Shown in pieces: positions 22,133-32,701 of a stretch of DNA of 64,000 bases. The notes under the pieces were generated by a model, which saw nothing but the letters and a program-made list of their open reading frames with translations, had not been told where the DNA came from and did no database searches. Origin of the DNA: Phymatolithon calcareum (Eukaryota; Rhodophyta; Florideophyceae; Hapalidiales); NCBI GenBank assembly GCA_977006965.1, contig OZ345373.1:1922001-1986000 (forward strand), given 5' to 3'. The number at the start of each line of letters is the position of its first letter. The first letter of the stretch is position 1. The translations under genes were made by a program, and so were the position numbers.

Positions 22133-22477
22133 TTGGAAGAAAAGAAATCGTGCAACGTCAACTCATCTTCTTCTTATCAACAGCCTAATTTCGTCACCAT
22201 GATCTACCCACACATGCACTTCATTGATAAAGCACATTTTGCACAAACTCGCGCTATCAGGAGCACGGTAACATCAAACTCGAACAAGAGAATGTTACTT
22301 TGGGCAATCTATGCGGCGGTACTCACCTTGTTCTTAGTCCCAGTGATTGTCTTTGCCCTGAAATATCACGCTGGACCACGCCCTAAGGTGAAGAAGAGCA
22401 CGATATATGGGAACTCTCAAAAGTCCGAGTTGCTGCCTCTGATTGGTACTGTCGATCCTCCGAAATCGCCGCGTTAA
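22133..22477 (+). CDS. Small single-pass membrane protein, unknown function
   Basis: 114 residues: polar N-terminal half without signal peptide, one strong transmembrane helix at about 54-76 (MLLWAIYAAVLTLFLVPVIV) with a preceding Lys-Arg, then a Lys/Pro-rich tail (GPRPKVKKSTIYGN). Positive charges lie on both sides of the helix, so topology is uncertain. No family recognised. Starts at the first Met; Met23 is an alternative. Confidence 0.5.
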   Translation: MEEKKSCNVNSSSSYQQPNFVTMIYPHMHFIDKAHFAQTRAIRSTVTSNSNKRMLLWAIYAAVLTLFLVPVIVFALKYHAGPRPKVKKSTIYGNSQKSELLPLIGTVDPPKSPR

Positions 22478-22910
22478 CGGGGTACTCCCCGCTTATCCGG
22501 CAGTAATTTTGTCCAGAAAAATAATTGTTCTCCTGTGTTGCTTCCGATGCACTACTTTGCATAACTGTATGACTTTTGCAAGATCGAGCGATTCTAGCAA
22601 TACACACATGAACTCTCCAACAAGGATGTTTCTATTCTGTATTCGAAGAACATCGACTTTGCTCTCCATGGATGTTGACCTGGAATGACAGTGATCAACG
22701 TCGCAATTGTAAACGAACTGCAGCGTTTGGCCCAATTATGTACCTAAGTTGTCAGACTGCTCTGCAGAGTTTCTCATCCAAAAATAATCGTGTTATTGAA
22801 ACGAGTTTATGATGGCTTCAAATAAGTTTTCGCATTGCTTCTGCCCACAGTTTCCCTAGAATCTGAAACAGTCTGAGTTGAACTGCAGCGTGCGACTTCA
22901 ATCTACTTCT

Positions 22911-23300
22911 CTACGATCCGATGGCACTACGAGGCATACATATGCCTGATGCACGAAGACCCAGAATGACGCACAGTAATGTCGCGCAGAATACAGAGAT
23001 TGCAATGCATTTTTTTATATTGCCAGCTCCAGGTGCCTCGAGGGCCGGATAAGGTGCTCCTTTCAAGCTTTCGGCGAAATGCTCCCCACGTTGGAAAGCC
23101 GAGGACTTTGAGAACCCGCCCATTTTTGAAGAAGTTGATGCTCTGGCACCTGGCGCATAGGTGGACATACAATACTTTAGGGAAGTACTTCCGTCAAAAA
23201 ATCGGAGATATCTGTTGGTATAGTGGAAACATCCTAAATATTTTTTCTTTGTTAGTGTTCCGGTAAATAATTGCATGATGGATAAAAATGAGGCCTTCAT
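22911..23300 (-). CDS. Putative small membrane protein, convergent with the previous gene
   Basis: 129-residue frame on the opposite strand to the 22.1-kb gene, with 3' ends facing. One hydrophobic helix near the C-terminus (about 98-115, CIAISVFCATLLCVILGL) preceded by Lys-Lys. The long N-terminus is Ser/Gly-rich; the real start could be Met45 (MSTYAPGARAS). No family recognised. Size and layout resemble its neighbour but sequences are not obviously alike. Confidence 0.35.
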   Translation of the reverse strand: MKASFLSIMQLFTGTLTKKKYLGCFHYTNRYLRFFDGSTSLKYCMSTYAPGARASTSSKMGGFSKSSAFQRGEHFAESLKGAPYPALEAPGAGNIKKCIAISVFCATLLCVILGLRASGICMPRSAIGS

Positions 23301-23602
23301 TCACTACATTTCTAGGTCATTCACTTCGGTACATTGGGTTCCGTTAACGGGGAAGGCCATCTATACCCCCGTGGATGTCTCAATGTCTTTCGTTTAAAAC
23401 ATGGTTTCCGTTATGGCTTTAGAACATGAACAAAACTTGAGTCTAGCGAAAGTAGTTCTGCTACTCCTCTTTTTCCTCAAAAAAATCAAACACAACAACT
23501 GACATTCGAGATAAAACTGGCCTCTGGCGACTATGGGAGCAGCAAGAAGAGCACCGCATCAGACAAATTAAGTTCGCCCAGAATAGTATACCGCGCCCAA
23601 TA
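23301..23602. other. No gene recognised
   Basis: About 300 bp upstream of the possible transposase relic. No clear extension of it could be read. Confidence 0.35.
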
Positions 23603-23818
23603 GTGAGGATGAAAGCAATCAGATACAGAATTCTTTGCGCAAGGTGGTTTGTTAGCTATTTTCCAAGAAACACACCGAAGTTAATTGAAAAAATAGGCAG
23701 TCAAGGAGTATGGGCAGTTGGAGCACTCAACAGAATCGCGAAGAAGCCTACATGGACCCCTGCAAAAGAGATTGACGTGGCTAGAAGCATTGACGTGATT
23801 CAATGTAATTCCGATTAA
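23603..23818 (+). pseudogene. Possible piggyBac-type transposase fragment
   Basis: 71 codons. The run FVSYFPRNTPKLIEKIGSQG followed by VWAVGALNRIAKKP resembles the part of DDE_Tnp_1_7 transposases around the second catalytic Asp (D-YFTS--L---L---G--A-GT-R-NR). The catalytic Asp itself is replaced (V-S-Y-F). No upstream or downstream transposase could be traced and no TTAA-flanked inverted repeats were found. A relic at best. Confidence 0.35.
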
Positions 23819-24889
23819 GGAAGTTCAAATTTTTCAATGGTACCTTCCAAATAAATCCATTTCATTACGATTCACATTTACTTTTTTGGGAAAGTAATGT
23901 CGCAGCCACTCCGCCCGAAAGAAGCCACAGATGGAAGAAGATGCAACAGCGTGCATTCGCAAAAACTATTGATTTAATACCATTTCGGGAGCAAGGGAAT
24001 AAAAAAATCCGCTCAGGTAGCTCCTGACACGATTAATGCATTACGTTAGAGAGTGTAGCACAGCAAGTACGTAATCGAATGTTTCTGTCCCTACTTATTA
24101 TTATGTACTAGGAGGCGTGAACGGAGAAACATCCGAACATTAGGAAGTAGTCCGTTAAAGTGGCAAAACCGTTGGGAAAACGAAATCTTTAACCATACAT
24201 CTGGCAATATAAGAACACAGATGCATCAACATACGCGTACATTCCATTTACAAAACATGGGAGGCTTGCCCACCATTAGATGATATTGTGTGCTATGCAG
24301 TCGTGAGACACCACTCTCGCCATGTGCAGGACACGCAAATTCGTTAGCCGAGCGAGAGGAGCCTAGAAACCCGCTCCCGAAAATCTCGAAGCGAGTGGCT
24401 TTCCCGATGCTCTCCCTCCTCGGCAGCCTCGAACTACAAGAGCAGAACTTGATTCGAACCGTGTTCAGCGTCATTCCTCCTTCCCCAATCGACAATGGGT
24501 CCCGCCTGAAGCATTGATGGGCCGACCTCGCAGAGCGACGAGCATGTCAAGTATTCGATCTGGTGAAAGATGCTGCGCAATTGGCAATACGCCCATGTTT
24601 CGAAGGATTGTGAGCAATGGACTACATGAGACATGGCGATGTGACCCGGAGCGTGTGCGGGTGTTTCTGAAAAGTGCTCAAGTTAAAGTGTGCTTGAAGA
24701 AGGTGTTCATCATGCGGCGACGAATTTCTGTGGCGGCTGTTGCCGCGATTGCTATTTCGAGACTGAAAAGGGCGGTTCGTGCTCGTCAGCTCTTGAAAAC
24801 TCGTTCAGGGCTCCAGCAATTGCACCATTTATAATATTAGTAGAAGTAAATTTTGAGATTTTTTTGTAATTTTTTTCGAATCTTGGAGG
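23819..24889. other. Intergenic; one unassigned frame
   Basis: A 106-codon plus frame at 24514-24834 has a basic, Ala-rich helical C-terminus (RRRISVAAVAAIAISRLKRA) but no recognised domain. It is flanked by unrelated short frames on both strands, so I leave it as hypothetical. The rest holds nothing I recognise. Confidence 0.3.
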
Positions 24890-25180
24890 TCCTTGACGGG
24901 GATCTTTGATGGTTTTATTTTGAGAGCTCCCAAAGCCTCATCTTGGAGCAACGGGGTAGCTCTTGCGATATTCTCTAAGCTAAAGTCCTCCGGCTACTCA
25001 ACACGTTCTTGATTCGAAATTCTCTCCCGACAAGGGCTCCTGTGAGTCTCTTACACTCAAACTCAATTTCTCTACTCATCTTCGACGACGCTAGAGTACG
25101 ATGTAAGGCGACTAGTTCGATCACCGTGGTAATCCCACAGCAGACACCCAATACTGATTTTCTTCAAGTGGTGCTCGGTT
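24890..25180 (-). mobile_element. 5'-truncated LINE tail, family B
   Basis: Minus strand encodes the family B C-terminus (EIEFECKRLTGALVGREF, IKNVLSSRRTLA, stop) and the 3' tail ending in gggagctctcaaaataaaa. Homologous to 52891-53174, 60697-60883 and, on the other strand, 27640-27905. Confidence 0.8.
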
Positions 25181-25394
25181 GAATGTCAACCTTAGGCACC
25201 TGTTGTTCTTTCCCCTGTCTCCGGTTTGAATCCTCAAACATTCACTCCACGCTCCCGAAGCTTATGTATGCCTCCTGCAGCATTTCGAACTCTTGCTATG
25301 GCCGTGTCATCCGTAACACCCTTTTTATTCATGCTTGCCCCAAGATACGAGAGTCTCCAGGCTTGATGGAGGTCCTTGCTGGGGGGGGGGATAT

Positions 25395-25545
25395 GTGTTG
25401 ATTTATTTTAAAAGCTCCCAAGGCCTCTCTTCAAGAGTAACAGGGCCGCTTTTGCACGATTTTCTAAGCTAACGTAGTTTGACTATTCAGTATATCCTTG
25501 ATTCGTATTTCTCTCCCAACTAGTGCTCTATTGAGTGGTGTCTGT
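25395..25545 (-). mobile_element. 5'-truncated LINE tail, family B variant
   Basis: Minus-strand copy closest to the 3' end of the plus-strand family B element at 47690-47835: both contain ttgcacgattttctaagct-type sequence and ...cttgggagcttttaaaataaa tails. It follows a 10-G run (25381-25390). Confidence 0.75.
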
Positions 25546-25639
25546 ATCTAAGGCGGACACATGAAATAGACATGGCATCAGCAATGGGCTACGGCTGTGG
25601 CCGTTCCATAGACAGAATACGGCCACAACCTCTTGGCAC

Positions 25640-25692
25640 TAGGAAAGTTGCCCCAAGCGTTAGCAGACGCGTTAGTAACTTTTAAATAAAAA
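25640..25692 (+). mobile_element. LINE tail, family F
   Basis: gttgccccaagcgttagcag followed by acgcgttagtaacttttaaataaaaa matches the family F 3' end (minus-strand copies at 30972-31335, 61737-62148). 5' limit unclear. Confidence 0.65.
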
Positions 25693-25849
25693 TCTACATA
25701 TCTTCTTCTACGGCTGTGGCCGTTTTCAGACTGGAATGAATTATAACACTCCTATATGCATTTGCTTGATATCTGTTTTCATTTATATCCTTCCCCCATA
25801 CTGGTTGTCGCCCTCGATGAGAGTCGATAACTATGCACATAAGACAAAA

Positions 25850-26440
25850 GCCTGGCTCATCTTCTGTGCGAGGAGTATCCACACTACTACCTTAAATTCT
25901 CTTCGTTCGGCGCTAGCAACGAAAATATGTTGGTCACTCAGAAGTACCAGACCTGTCATTCCAACAGAAAAACACCGGCCGCGCGCAATTGGTACATCAG
26001 TACACACCAAGGCAGCATCGGTAAGCGGTCTTGCAGAGTGCTCCAGACTATACGGAACCATTTCGAAGTCAAAAAAGGTGAGTAGTATGGTTCAGAATGT
26101 ACTCGGGGAAAAAATCAATGGTCGCGCGAGCATGTCACATCGCGTGAAATGGGTTCTGATTTATCACCCATTGAAGAAGACTAAGATTAAGACAGTCCAC
26201 ATTGTCAACGTCAAGACAGAGAACGCTGAAGATGATATTCCAGACGCTGAGCAGCTTGAACCGAGCCAACAGCGTTGCCAATCTTCATCGCGAAACGCCT
26301 GTTCATGGTCTACATTCGCGATCACGTGCTACTCAGAAGGGCACACAAGCTTCGATACAACCTTCAGAAGCTCTAAACGCCCTCTTCCGTGCACTATCGC
26401 TTAAGTATTACAGGACGCTTGGGACCAAACATCGCACCGG
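25850..26440. repeat. About 600-bp duplicated unit, copy 1
   Basis: Aligns along its whole length with 63113-63740, from gcctggctcatcttctgtgc to the cttacagg/attacagg region. The plus strand has a long frame in both copies (GEKINGRASMSHR-KWVLI, HPLKKTKIKTVHIVNVK), conserved in sequence. The minus strand is also open over part of it (RGRCFS-GM-GL-LLSDQHIF). A perfect 5' splice site consensus (ag|gtgagt) lies at the same place in both (26079 here), so it may derive from an intron-containing gene. Product unknown. Confidence 0.65.
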
Positions 26441-27458
26441 GAACTTGATATCAGCACACCCGACCGCGAGCCGAATACGTTCGCTCATTGGGTGCCAAGG
26501 TGCAAGCGGAAGTTCTATGTCCGTTTAGGGACGATTTTACTCTCAATTGTGGGAACTTCGCACTCTAAACGGAGACTTCTTATCCGAGAATTGTGGTGTT
26601 GAACTTCATTCGAAGTACGATTGCGTGGCGACGATGTTTCCCCAAGTTACCTGCGAAAACTTGCTGCTTGGACGTCCGCTAAGCTGAAATGAAAGGGGCC
26701 AAAAGAGACTACAGTGACAGAGCCTGTTAAGTTTTTCGAAATACTCGTCCTCATGGCAAGAGTTGAGTTCGGCGCTGAGTGCGCTTTCTGGAAGTCTACC
26801 AGGCCGAAGAAGTATTTCCCCGGCCCTTCTTCTTGCAAAACAGGGCATACCTCCGGTTGATTTCATTTAGAGTGCAATCAAGTGAATTAGGCGACATGTA
26901 CTCTGCGCAATACCGCTGATCACCTCGGTCAAGATTATGTCGATCCCACGAATGACCACAGAAAGCACACTGTGTCAAAGAGATTTTGAAATCGAGATGG
27001 CCCACGGAATGGCAGTTCTTTGTTGTCTTGTCGCAGCTTATGCAGGCATAAGGCGCATTGCATGTGTGGATTCATACTTGGTGAGTGTTGACTCTGCAGA
27101 AAATTAACAAGTGCGCCTATAGTTCATAGTGGCCATATAACTCTTCTGGCGATTTTCTAGGCTGCTAGCTTGCTTTTATTCTCTGGTGACCATGCAGAGC
27201 GTCAGCATCACATGACGCCGTGAATGTTTTGTGAAGTGCCGGGAGAGCAAGTCATCGACAGCATTTGACACACGCATTACTTGTCGACGTTCAGTTGCGC
27301 CAGAACGTACATTCGCATTCGAGAGCAGTGTTGGACGGCACGTTACTCCTAAGAAAAGTAAATGGATGACTGCAGAGCTCAGGATGACTACTTTTGCTGT
27401 GCCAAACAACTGCAGAGTTGGAAAATGCAAGACCTCGACCATTGTGATCTCACAGTGT
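26441..27458. other. Intergenic; weak frames only
   Basis: A minus frame at 26796-27005 has a CX2C motif (CAFCGHSWDRHN) and a frame-shifted continuation to about 26650, but no domain is recognisable. A plus frame at 27231-27500 runs into a LINE tail. Neither is called. Confidence 0.3.
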
Positions 27459-27472
27459 AATACGCTTGATAG

Positions 27473-27523
27473 TTTTTTTTTGAATTTTGAATTTTATTAA
27501 ACGCCCTCAGAAACACTCATAAG
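27473..27523 (-). mobile_element. 51-bp LINE insertion, family A tail
   Basis: Flanked by a 14-bp TSD with one mismatch (aatacgcttgatag 27459-27472; aatgcgcttgatag 27524-27537). The insert is only a T-run plus the complement of the last ~40 bp of family A (cttatgagtgtttctgaggg). An extreme 5' truncation. Confidence 0.85.
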
Positions 27524-27639
27524 AATGCGCTTGATAGTGCTACAATATACATTTGCGACATTTCTACTGTTAGGAACTGCTTCACTAAGCATGCTGAATA
27601 CATCTATGAGCTTGGTGTCGTTGATGCGCTTGATAGCGA

Positions 27640-27905
27640 GTAACCTTCATGAGAAAAAATTAAATGAATCTCTTCCCTCAATTGAGGGAAATTTTCCGTA
27701 AAATAGACACTAGCGTCGTCGAAGATGAGCACAGAAATTGAGTTTGAGTGCAAGAGACTCACAGGAGCTCTTGTTGGGAGAGAATTACTAATCAAGAACG
27801 ATTCGAATAGCCACAGGTCTTTAGCTTAGAGAATATCGCAAGGGCTGCTCCGTTACTTCAAGGTGAGGCTTTAGGAGCTCTCAAAATAAAATCATCAATT
27901 ATACC
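27640..27905 (+). mobile_element. 5'-truncated LINE tail, family B, plus strand
   Basis: Contains the family B terminal codons (around gagtttgagtgcaagagact and agagaattactaatcaagaa) and the tail ttaggagctctcaaaataaaa. Coding part has a stop and is degenerate. Confidence 0.75.
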
Positions 27906-28129
27906 TATACTGGGTCGTACAGCAGCTGTTCATCCTCGCTGTACCCATAGTGAAAGCTTGCCACAATAGGACAGCAATTCACTATAAGCTGGTGCAGTAC
28001 CATCACTGCACGTCTCTGCGACACTTGCAGAGCTTTCGGAAGAAAGCTAGGGTCAGTGGTTTGCTTCTATAGCGCGACTTGATGATGGATCGTGAAGCTT
28101 CCAAGTGAGAGGTATGGTTTGATGGGGAT
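27906..28129. other. Short unassigned stretch
   Basis: Nothing recognised between two family B elements. Confidence 0.35.
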
Positions 28130-30602
28130 ATATGCTGAATTACCCAAGACCTCACTGTGAGTAACGGGTCAGCTTCTCAATTACTTCTAACTTACCGCAT
28201 TCTATTTTCCTAACATTTCCTTGATTCGGGTTTCTCTTCTTATGAGAGTTCGAGTAGGTCTTTTGCATTCATATTCAGTCTCTTTGTCCATCAACTTAGA
28301 CCCGAGTATGCGATGTAGTGCAATAAGCTCAATTTCAGCACCGGGTCCGACATATTCACCGAGGATTGATTTCCTCCACAACGGAGCTCTGTTAAAAATC
28401 AGTATTAGGCATCTTAGCCTTGTCGTCCTGTCCCTAATTTGTAACACTCCTGACAACTTCTTATACTTGCTTATCGGTAAATTCACTGAGCGATCCTCTT
28501 CGCATTTTTGCCACACTTGGATTGCATCTTCGAATCGCCGCTTCTATGACACTTTCCCTTCTTCTGCTTGTTTCAAGGCTTTGCTGAGGTTCTCGTCGTT
28601 TCTGAGATAGTTAATGTCCTTCGATCCTTCTGCCATATCCTCCTGTCTTCCTCGGTATTCTTCTGCCTGTTCCAGGTACCTTTTCCGTTTTAACAGGCTT
28701 AAAGCAAACCTTTCCGCTTGGTGAGTCCTCCTCACCTCCGGACTCTCTAGCTGACAGAGCACTCTCATTCGATTTTTTCGATGCTCCGCATATTTACGGA
28801 AGGCACACTTGTAAAAAAGACCTTCTGCTGCCTCAATTGCTGATAGCAACCGCTTCATCGTCGCAGTCAGATGACTTGCATACTCCCACTTGGGGAGAAT
28901 CAACGACTTGAAAATCCTGATGAATATTTCAGGATGGAATCCACTCACATTAACGCCACTCTGCCTAAGTTTGTGGATGCATCCAACCGCATTCCGCACT
29001 CGTGACATTGCTACATCGTCCGTAACTCCGTTATGCGCAGGTAGGAAAGTCTCCACGCCTGGTGTAGCTCTTTTCTAGCAAGCATGAACTTTTGCTTACG
29101 TAACCCCTTGTACTTAAGCACTTCGCTCTTTCCTGGCTTTGTGTTACATGTCATAGAATTTTCGTCTGCCCACTCCATGGCTATGTCCAGTAGCCTTCGT
29201 AACCCTTTCGCATTCTTGGCCTGTAGAAGCACATGGTCCGCAAATAAATGAACTGGCTGCTCGGAGACAATTCCTGTAACTTTTCTAGCGGCTTCGGCAA
29301 ACGTATCTCTGAATATGTTATAAAGGCACGGGCTTAATGGGGACCCTTGTGGAACACCTCTGTCGATAATGCACCATGTTTTTGATTCGTGCCCTGCGGA
29401 TGTGCTCCACGACGGCTTCAGCAAGTAGTCTCCCATCCGAGTATTGTGCATCGGCAATTTGGTGGTCAGACGCTCCATCAGGATGTCCCTTGGGACACTA
29501 TCATAGTCTGCAGACAGGTCGAGGACTGCAACATAAGGATTCCCACTTCTCATAGTATTGTTTGCCCCGAGTATGGCCAGATACGTGCTCTTATCCCTCC
29601 GGGAAACCAAGTTATGCCTTTTGGAAGCGGTAGTGATCTCTAATGTAAGAGTCGAGTGCTAAGTGGACAATCGTCCTGGCTTGGCTTAGTAAGGAAATGG
29701 GTTGGTAGTTTGCCGCAATGTGCGCTGTTCCTTTCTTGTATAAGGGAAAAAGTGTTACATTTCTCCATTGCCATGTGAGGCATTTCAGTCGGCAACATGT
29801 CTCCCATATAGCCAATATCAGGTCGAAGCATACTTCCTTGTTTACGTGTAGCATCTCAACCGCGACGCCGTCTGCACCAACCGCCTTCCCTTTTGGGGCC
29901 CTATTGAAAGCTCTTTGCAGATGCCTCCTCATTGCTCTGCTCACCGTAAATCCTTCTAGTTTCACTTTCCAGTCCTTTTCAGCTTTGTATACAGTTGAGA
30001 TGTAGACCGTGAATTTGCTTGGATGCACGGGAGCTCCTGCTGCTCTTTTTTTCCAATTCTTCTGTCCTTGCATTTCATGATCTTGCTGGTGACATTTGCC
30101 GCCTCCGTGGGGCTCTTCTCTTCAATTCCTTTTACAAATGACTCGAGTCGTTCCTTTTTCGATTTCCGTATCTTTTTCTTGAGGCGCACCTTAGCGGTTT
30201 TTAGCTCTTCTTCGCCGGCTTCAAGACCAGATTTTTTGCCTTTTTGTACAGCTATGCTCTTTTTTTCGCCAGCTGGTCAAGTTACTTGTTCCAAAAACTT
30301 TTATAACGCCCTGATCTTGGTTTTTCTGATATCCATGGATTAATGAGCTTGGCGCGAAACATTTCGTACCAGGCATTCAGGTCATCCAAGCTCTTGCACT
30401 CCATTACTTTTTCGATCATTCCCGGCGCCCATGCTGATATTTCAGTACTTGCTTTCTCTGCTCGTGTCGGAGATTTTTGTGCTGACTTCGATATGAACTG
30501 CTGTCTCTGATTTGCAACAATTTTGTGATTCATGAATCGCATTCGGACTGTGGTTTGATGCAGCAGCAGACTCGAGCTCATCAGCGTCCTCTTTCTTCGC
30601 AA
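28130..30602 (-). mobile_element. LINE family B, long degenerate copy
   Basis: Minus-strand element with linker, complete RT region and the family-specific C-terminal domain. It lacks the endonuclease because of 5' truncation at about 30602. The 3' end is near 28130 (gaggtcttgggtaattcagc). It is the best reference in this window for reading the other family B pieces. Confidence 0.82.
28202..30602 (-). pseudogene. Family B LINE reverse transcriptase with several breaks and an altered active site
   Basis: Pieces in order: linker (SWAPG-like, ISEKPRSGRYKSFW, 30602-30282), then KSPTEAANV and fingers (YQPISLLSQARTIV, ending at TAA 29612-29614). Next come palm (VAVLDLSADYDSVPRDIL; GVPQGSPLSPCLYNIFRDTF), thumb (HKLRQSGVNVSGFHPE; KWEYASHLT) and a C-terminal region (FNRAPLWRKSILGEYVG; ECKRPTRTLIRRE, stop 28202). 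Lesions: TAA at 29612 where relatives have Gln, a frameshift beside it, a frameshift near 29040 and TAG at 28544-28546. The catalytic FADD box reads FADH (in LFADHVLLQAK), so the second Asp is lost. Confidence 0.85.
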
Positions 30603-30613
30603 ACCCGCAGTGA

Positions 30614-30913
30614 CTAGGAATCCAAATCCAAATCCACTCTATCGAACCTCGCGCGAAAACGACGGTTCCATAAGATTGGAAAGATTCCGGACCAGGTCGC
30701 TATACTACCGCGGGAAAGCTGTAGGATTGACATTGCTTGAAACGCATTTACGGCGGAAAATGCCTGCGCTTCGAATGAAGAGTCCACAGCCCCAGCGGCC
30801 AGCGATGATTCCAAAGCAGTTTCTTCGCCGCGCAGAATCAGAATCACATCACCGTCGACCAGTAATAGGATGGTAGGATACATGCCGAGTATATCACCAT
30901 CTTCGTCGCACAC
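30614..30913 (-). CDS. Hypothetical acidic protein fragment
   Basis: Minus frame of 99 codons just upstream of the LINE B truncation point. Contains a hydrophobic strand-rich start (YPTILLLVDGDVILILRGEE) and an acidic end (DRVDLDLDS). It could be the end of a host gene whose other exons I cannot see, or chance. No family recognised. Confidence 0.25.
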   Translation of the reverse strand: MCDEDGDILGMYPTILLLVDGDVILILRGEETALESSLAAGAVDSSFEAQAFSAVNAFQAMSILQLSRGSIATWSGIFPILWNRRFRARFDRVDLDLDS

Positions 30914-30971
30914 GATTGAGTTCTTTCGAGGCGGTCTGGGTCGTTGAGTAGGGATGCTCTCCTTAGTTGTG

Positions 30972-31335
30972 AAGTGTAAGTTTTTATTTAAAAGTTACCA
31001 ACGCATCTGCAGACGCTTGGGGAAACTTTGCGAAGGCCATTGGGCCACAAACAGGGTCTATCGTTCTTATATGTTAGCGTGGTCGATTTCGACAAGATCT
31101 GGCGGAAATACAAAAACCTACCTCTGGCTTAGAGCCTGGAGGGGGAAACATATTCCACTGTCTTGAGTCGCGGGTTTCAGGTTTCGAGAGCTGCCTTGGC
31201 CGCCTGATACATAGCAAGGATTTCGTCGAGTGCCCTCCTCGTAAAAGCACTTTCTTCATATGATAGCTTGTCTTTTGATAGGCCTGACTTGAGTTCTTCG
31301 ATAGCCTCCTTTCCAGTTTGTCCAGTTAGGTCTAT
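30972..31335 (-). mobile_element. 5'-truncated LINE tail, family F, copy 1
   Basis: Minus strand encodes the family F C-terminus (ELIDLTGQTGKEAIEELKSG; SYEESAFTRRALDEILAMYQ; stop 31177-31179) and the tail ...ggtaacttttaaataaaaact. Near-identical to 61737-62148. An imperfect short direct repeat (ttagttgtga 30963-30972 / ttcgttgtga around 31344) may be its TSD. Confidence 0.82.
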
Positions 31336-31799
31336 GAGCTCTTCTTCGTTGTGACAGGCCAAGAAGACATCCGGGGGCCTGCCGCGTCGAAACTCAAACT
31401 GTTTCGCTGCTTCGTGTTCTGGTACTGGGTGGGGCTGAATTTGCTGAATGTCGCAGTGTACAATCATTCATTCCATTTCACGGATACTCGTTCTCCATGA
31501 TTCAGCTGGCAAACAAATTCATGAGGTACTTTTCCGACACTTCCGTCCATCCATATTTCGATATCCGCTCGCTGTGTTTCGCGGTTCGCTTCTCCTCTGG
31601 GTCATCCAATAGAGTGGTCCTTCTGGATTCGTGGTTGGAGCCCATTGCAAAGGAGCGCGAGAATCCTTCTCTGCCAAATGGTAGGTGCTCGAGTCCCTCT
31701 ACGACCCTACGTTGCGCCTGGAGTTGAAAACATTTTTCTGGGTTGCAGGAGCCACAGGAGTATCCGGTTGACGTCGAAGTGCATTGTCGATTACAAGAG
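31336..31799. other. No gene recognised
   Basis: About 460 bp. The frame that extends the family F ORF upstream (to 31467) is chimeric and not counted as coding; a 76-codon plus frame at 31497-31727 shows no domain. Confidence 0.35.
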
Positions 31800-32340
31800 T
31801 AGATTCTATCGTCCTGTCCCTTAAACAGAAGAGCCCTGGTAGATTGGTAGATTCCATGATAATCTTCACTGATCTTCTATTCTCTTCCGGTGCCTATACC
31901 TCATTTTTTCTCTTCCTGGCCTTTTTTCGATACTACTTCTGCTTTTGTAAAGATTTTCTCAAGTTGTTAAATTCGTTGATATACTCAACGTCCTTCGTTG
32001 CTTCCATTATTTGTTGACTGGCAAGAGCAAGCAAGAAACAAAGATTCCGAACTACATGAAGCCCTCAAGTATATATCAAACTTAATGCCCTGAAAACGAC
32101 TTTCCAATATTCAAAAAGAAATGCTGGAAATGGCAGATGATACTGTGCAAAGAAAATTTCCGAAATTAACTACTTAAATGAGATCGTAAGCGAAGGATTG
32201 TAGCACAACGAAAAGTCTCTCAGGTGCAATGATAAATGACAAAGGGAGCTTCAATGAAACAGAAATGCAATCCAATCCATTGTTTGTCGATGTTTTTTAC
32301 ATTTCATGACTACAAGAGGCCGAGATTCCTCGCGCTAGGA
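31800..32340 (-). mobile_element. LINE family B fragment split by a family D insertion
   Basis: Minus strand reads RQTMEATKDVEYINEFNNLR across the junction once 32018-32290 is removed, matching GRQEDMAEGSKDINYL of the copy at 28.6 kb. Upstream and downstream parts are degenerate. It represents the region just after the RT thumb. Confidence 0.65.
32018..32276 (+). mobile_element. 5'-truncated LINE tail, family D, copy 2
   Basis: Twin of 9423-9724 (gcaagaaac-aagattccga; ggattgtag-gcaacgaaaa; gggagcttcaat-aaacaga). Flanked by a 14-bp direct repeat with two differences (ccattatttgttga 32004-32017; ccattgtttgtcga 32277-32290). It interrupts the family B fragment. Confidence 0.82.
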
Positions 32341-32701
32341 CTCATAATACCTTTCCATTACATCCGCTTAATTACGATTCATTTTTCACATTTTTATTCT
32401 GTTCATCGCTGGGAATCTTTAGAAATACTAGAGATATTCGGTCCATGCAATCTGTTGCCATCGAACGCTACTAGGACCTGGTAAGCGGAAGTGTGCAGAT
32501 TTCTGTTACTAACGGTCTTTCACGTTAGACATGAATACCATTTTTCTACTTGTTATATGCCACCAGTTTCTGTTATGAGCCAGTCTCGACCACACACAAC
32601 TCCCGCAAATCTTTCGAGACAGTTACTCTCTCACAGAGGTACAGTAGAGATGTGATCTGACCCACGGGACTCTCAACGCCACAGACTTAACGTCTTCTAA
32701 A
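32341..32701. other. Upstream region of the ankyrin gene
   Basis: No gene or repeat recognised; presumably holds the promoter of the next gene. No clear TATA element. Confidence 0.35.

Noticed and set aside
25381-25390. Run of ten G as a possible functional motif
   Set aside because: Sits at a repeat boundary; likely simple-sequence slippage, as at 975-985.
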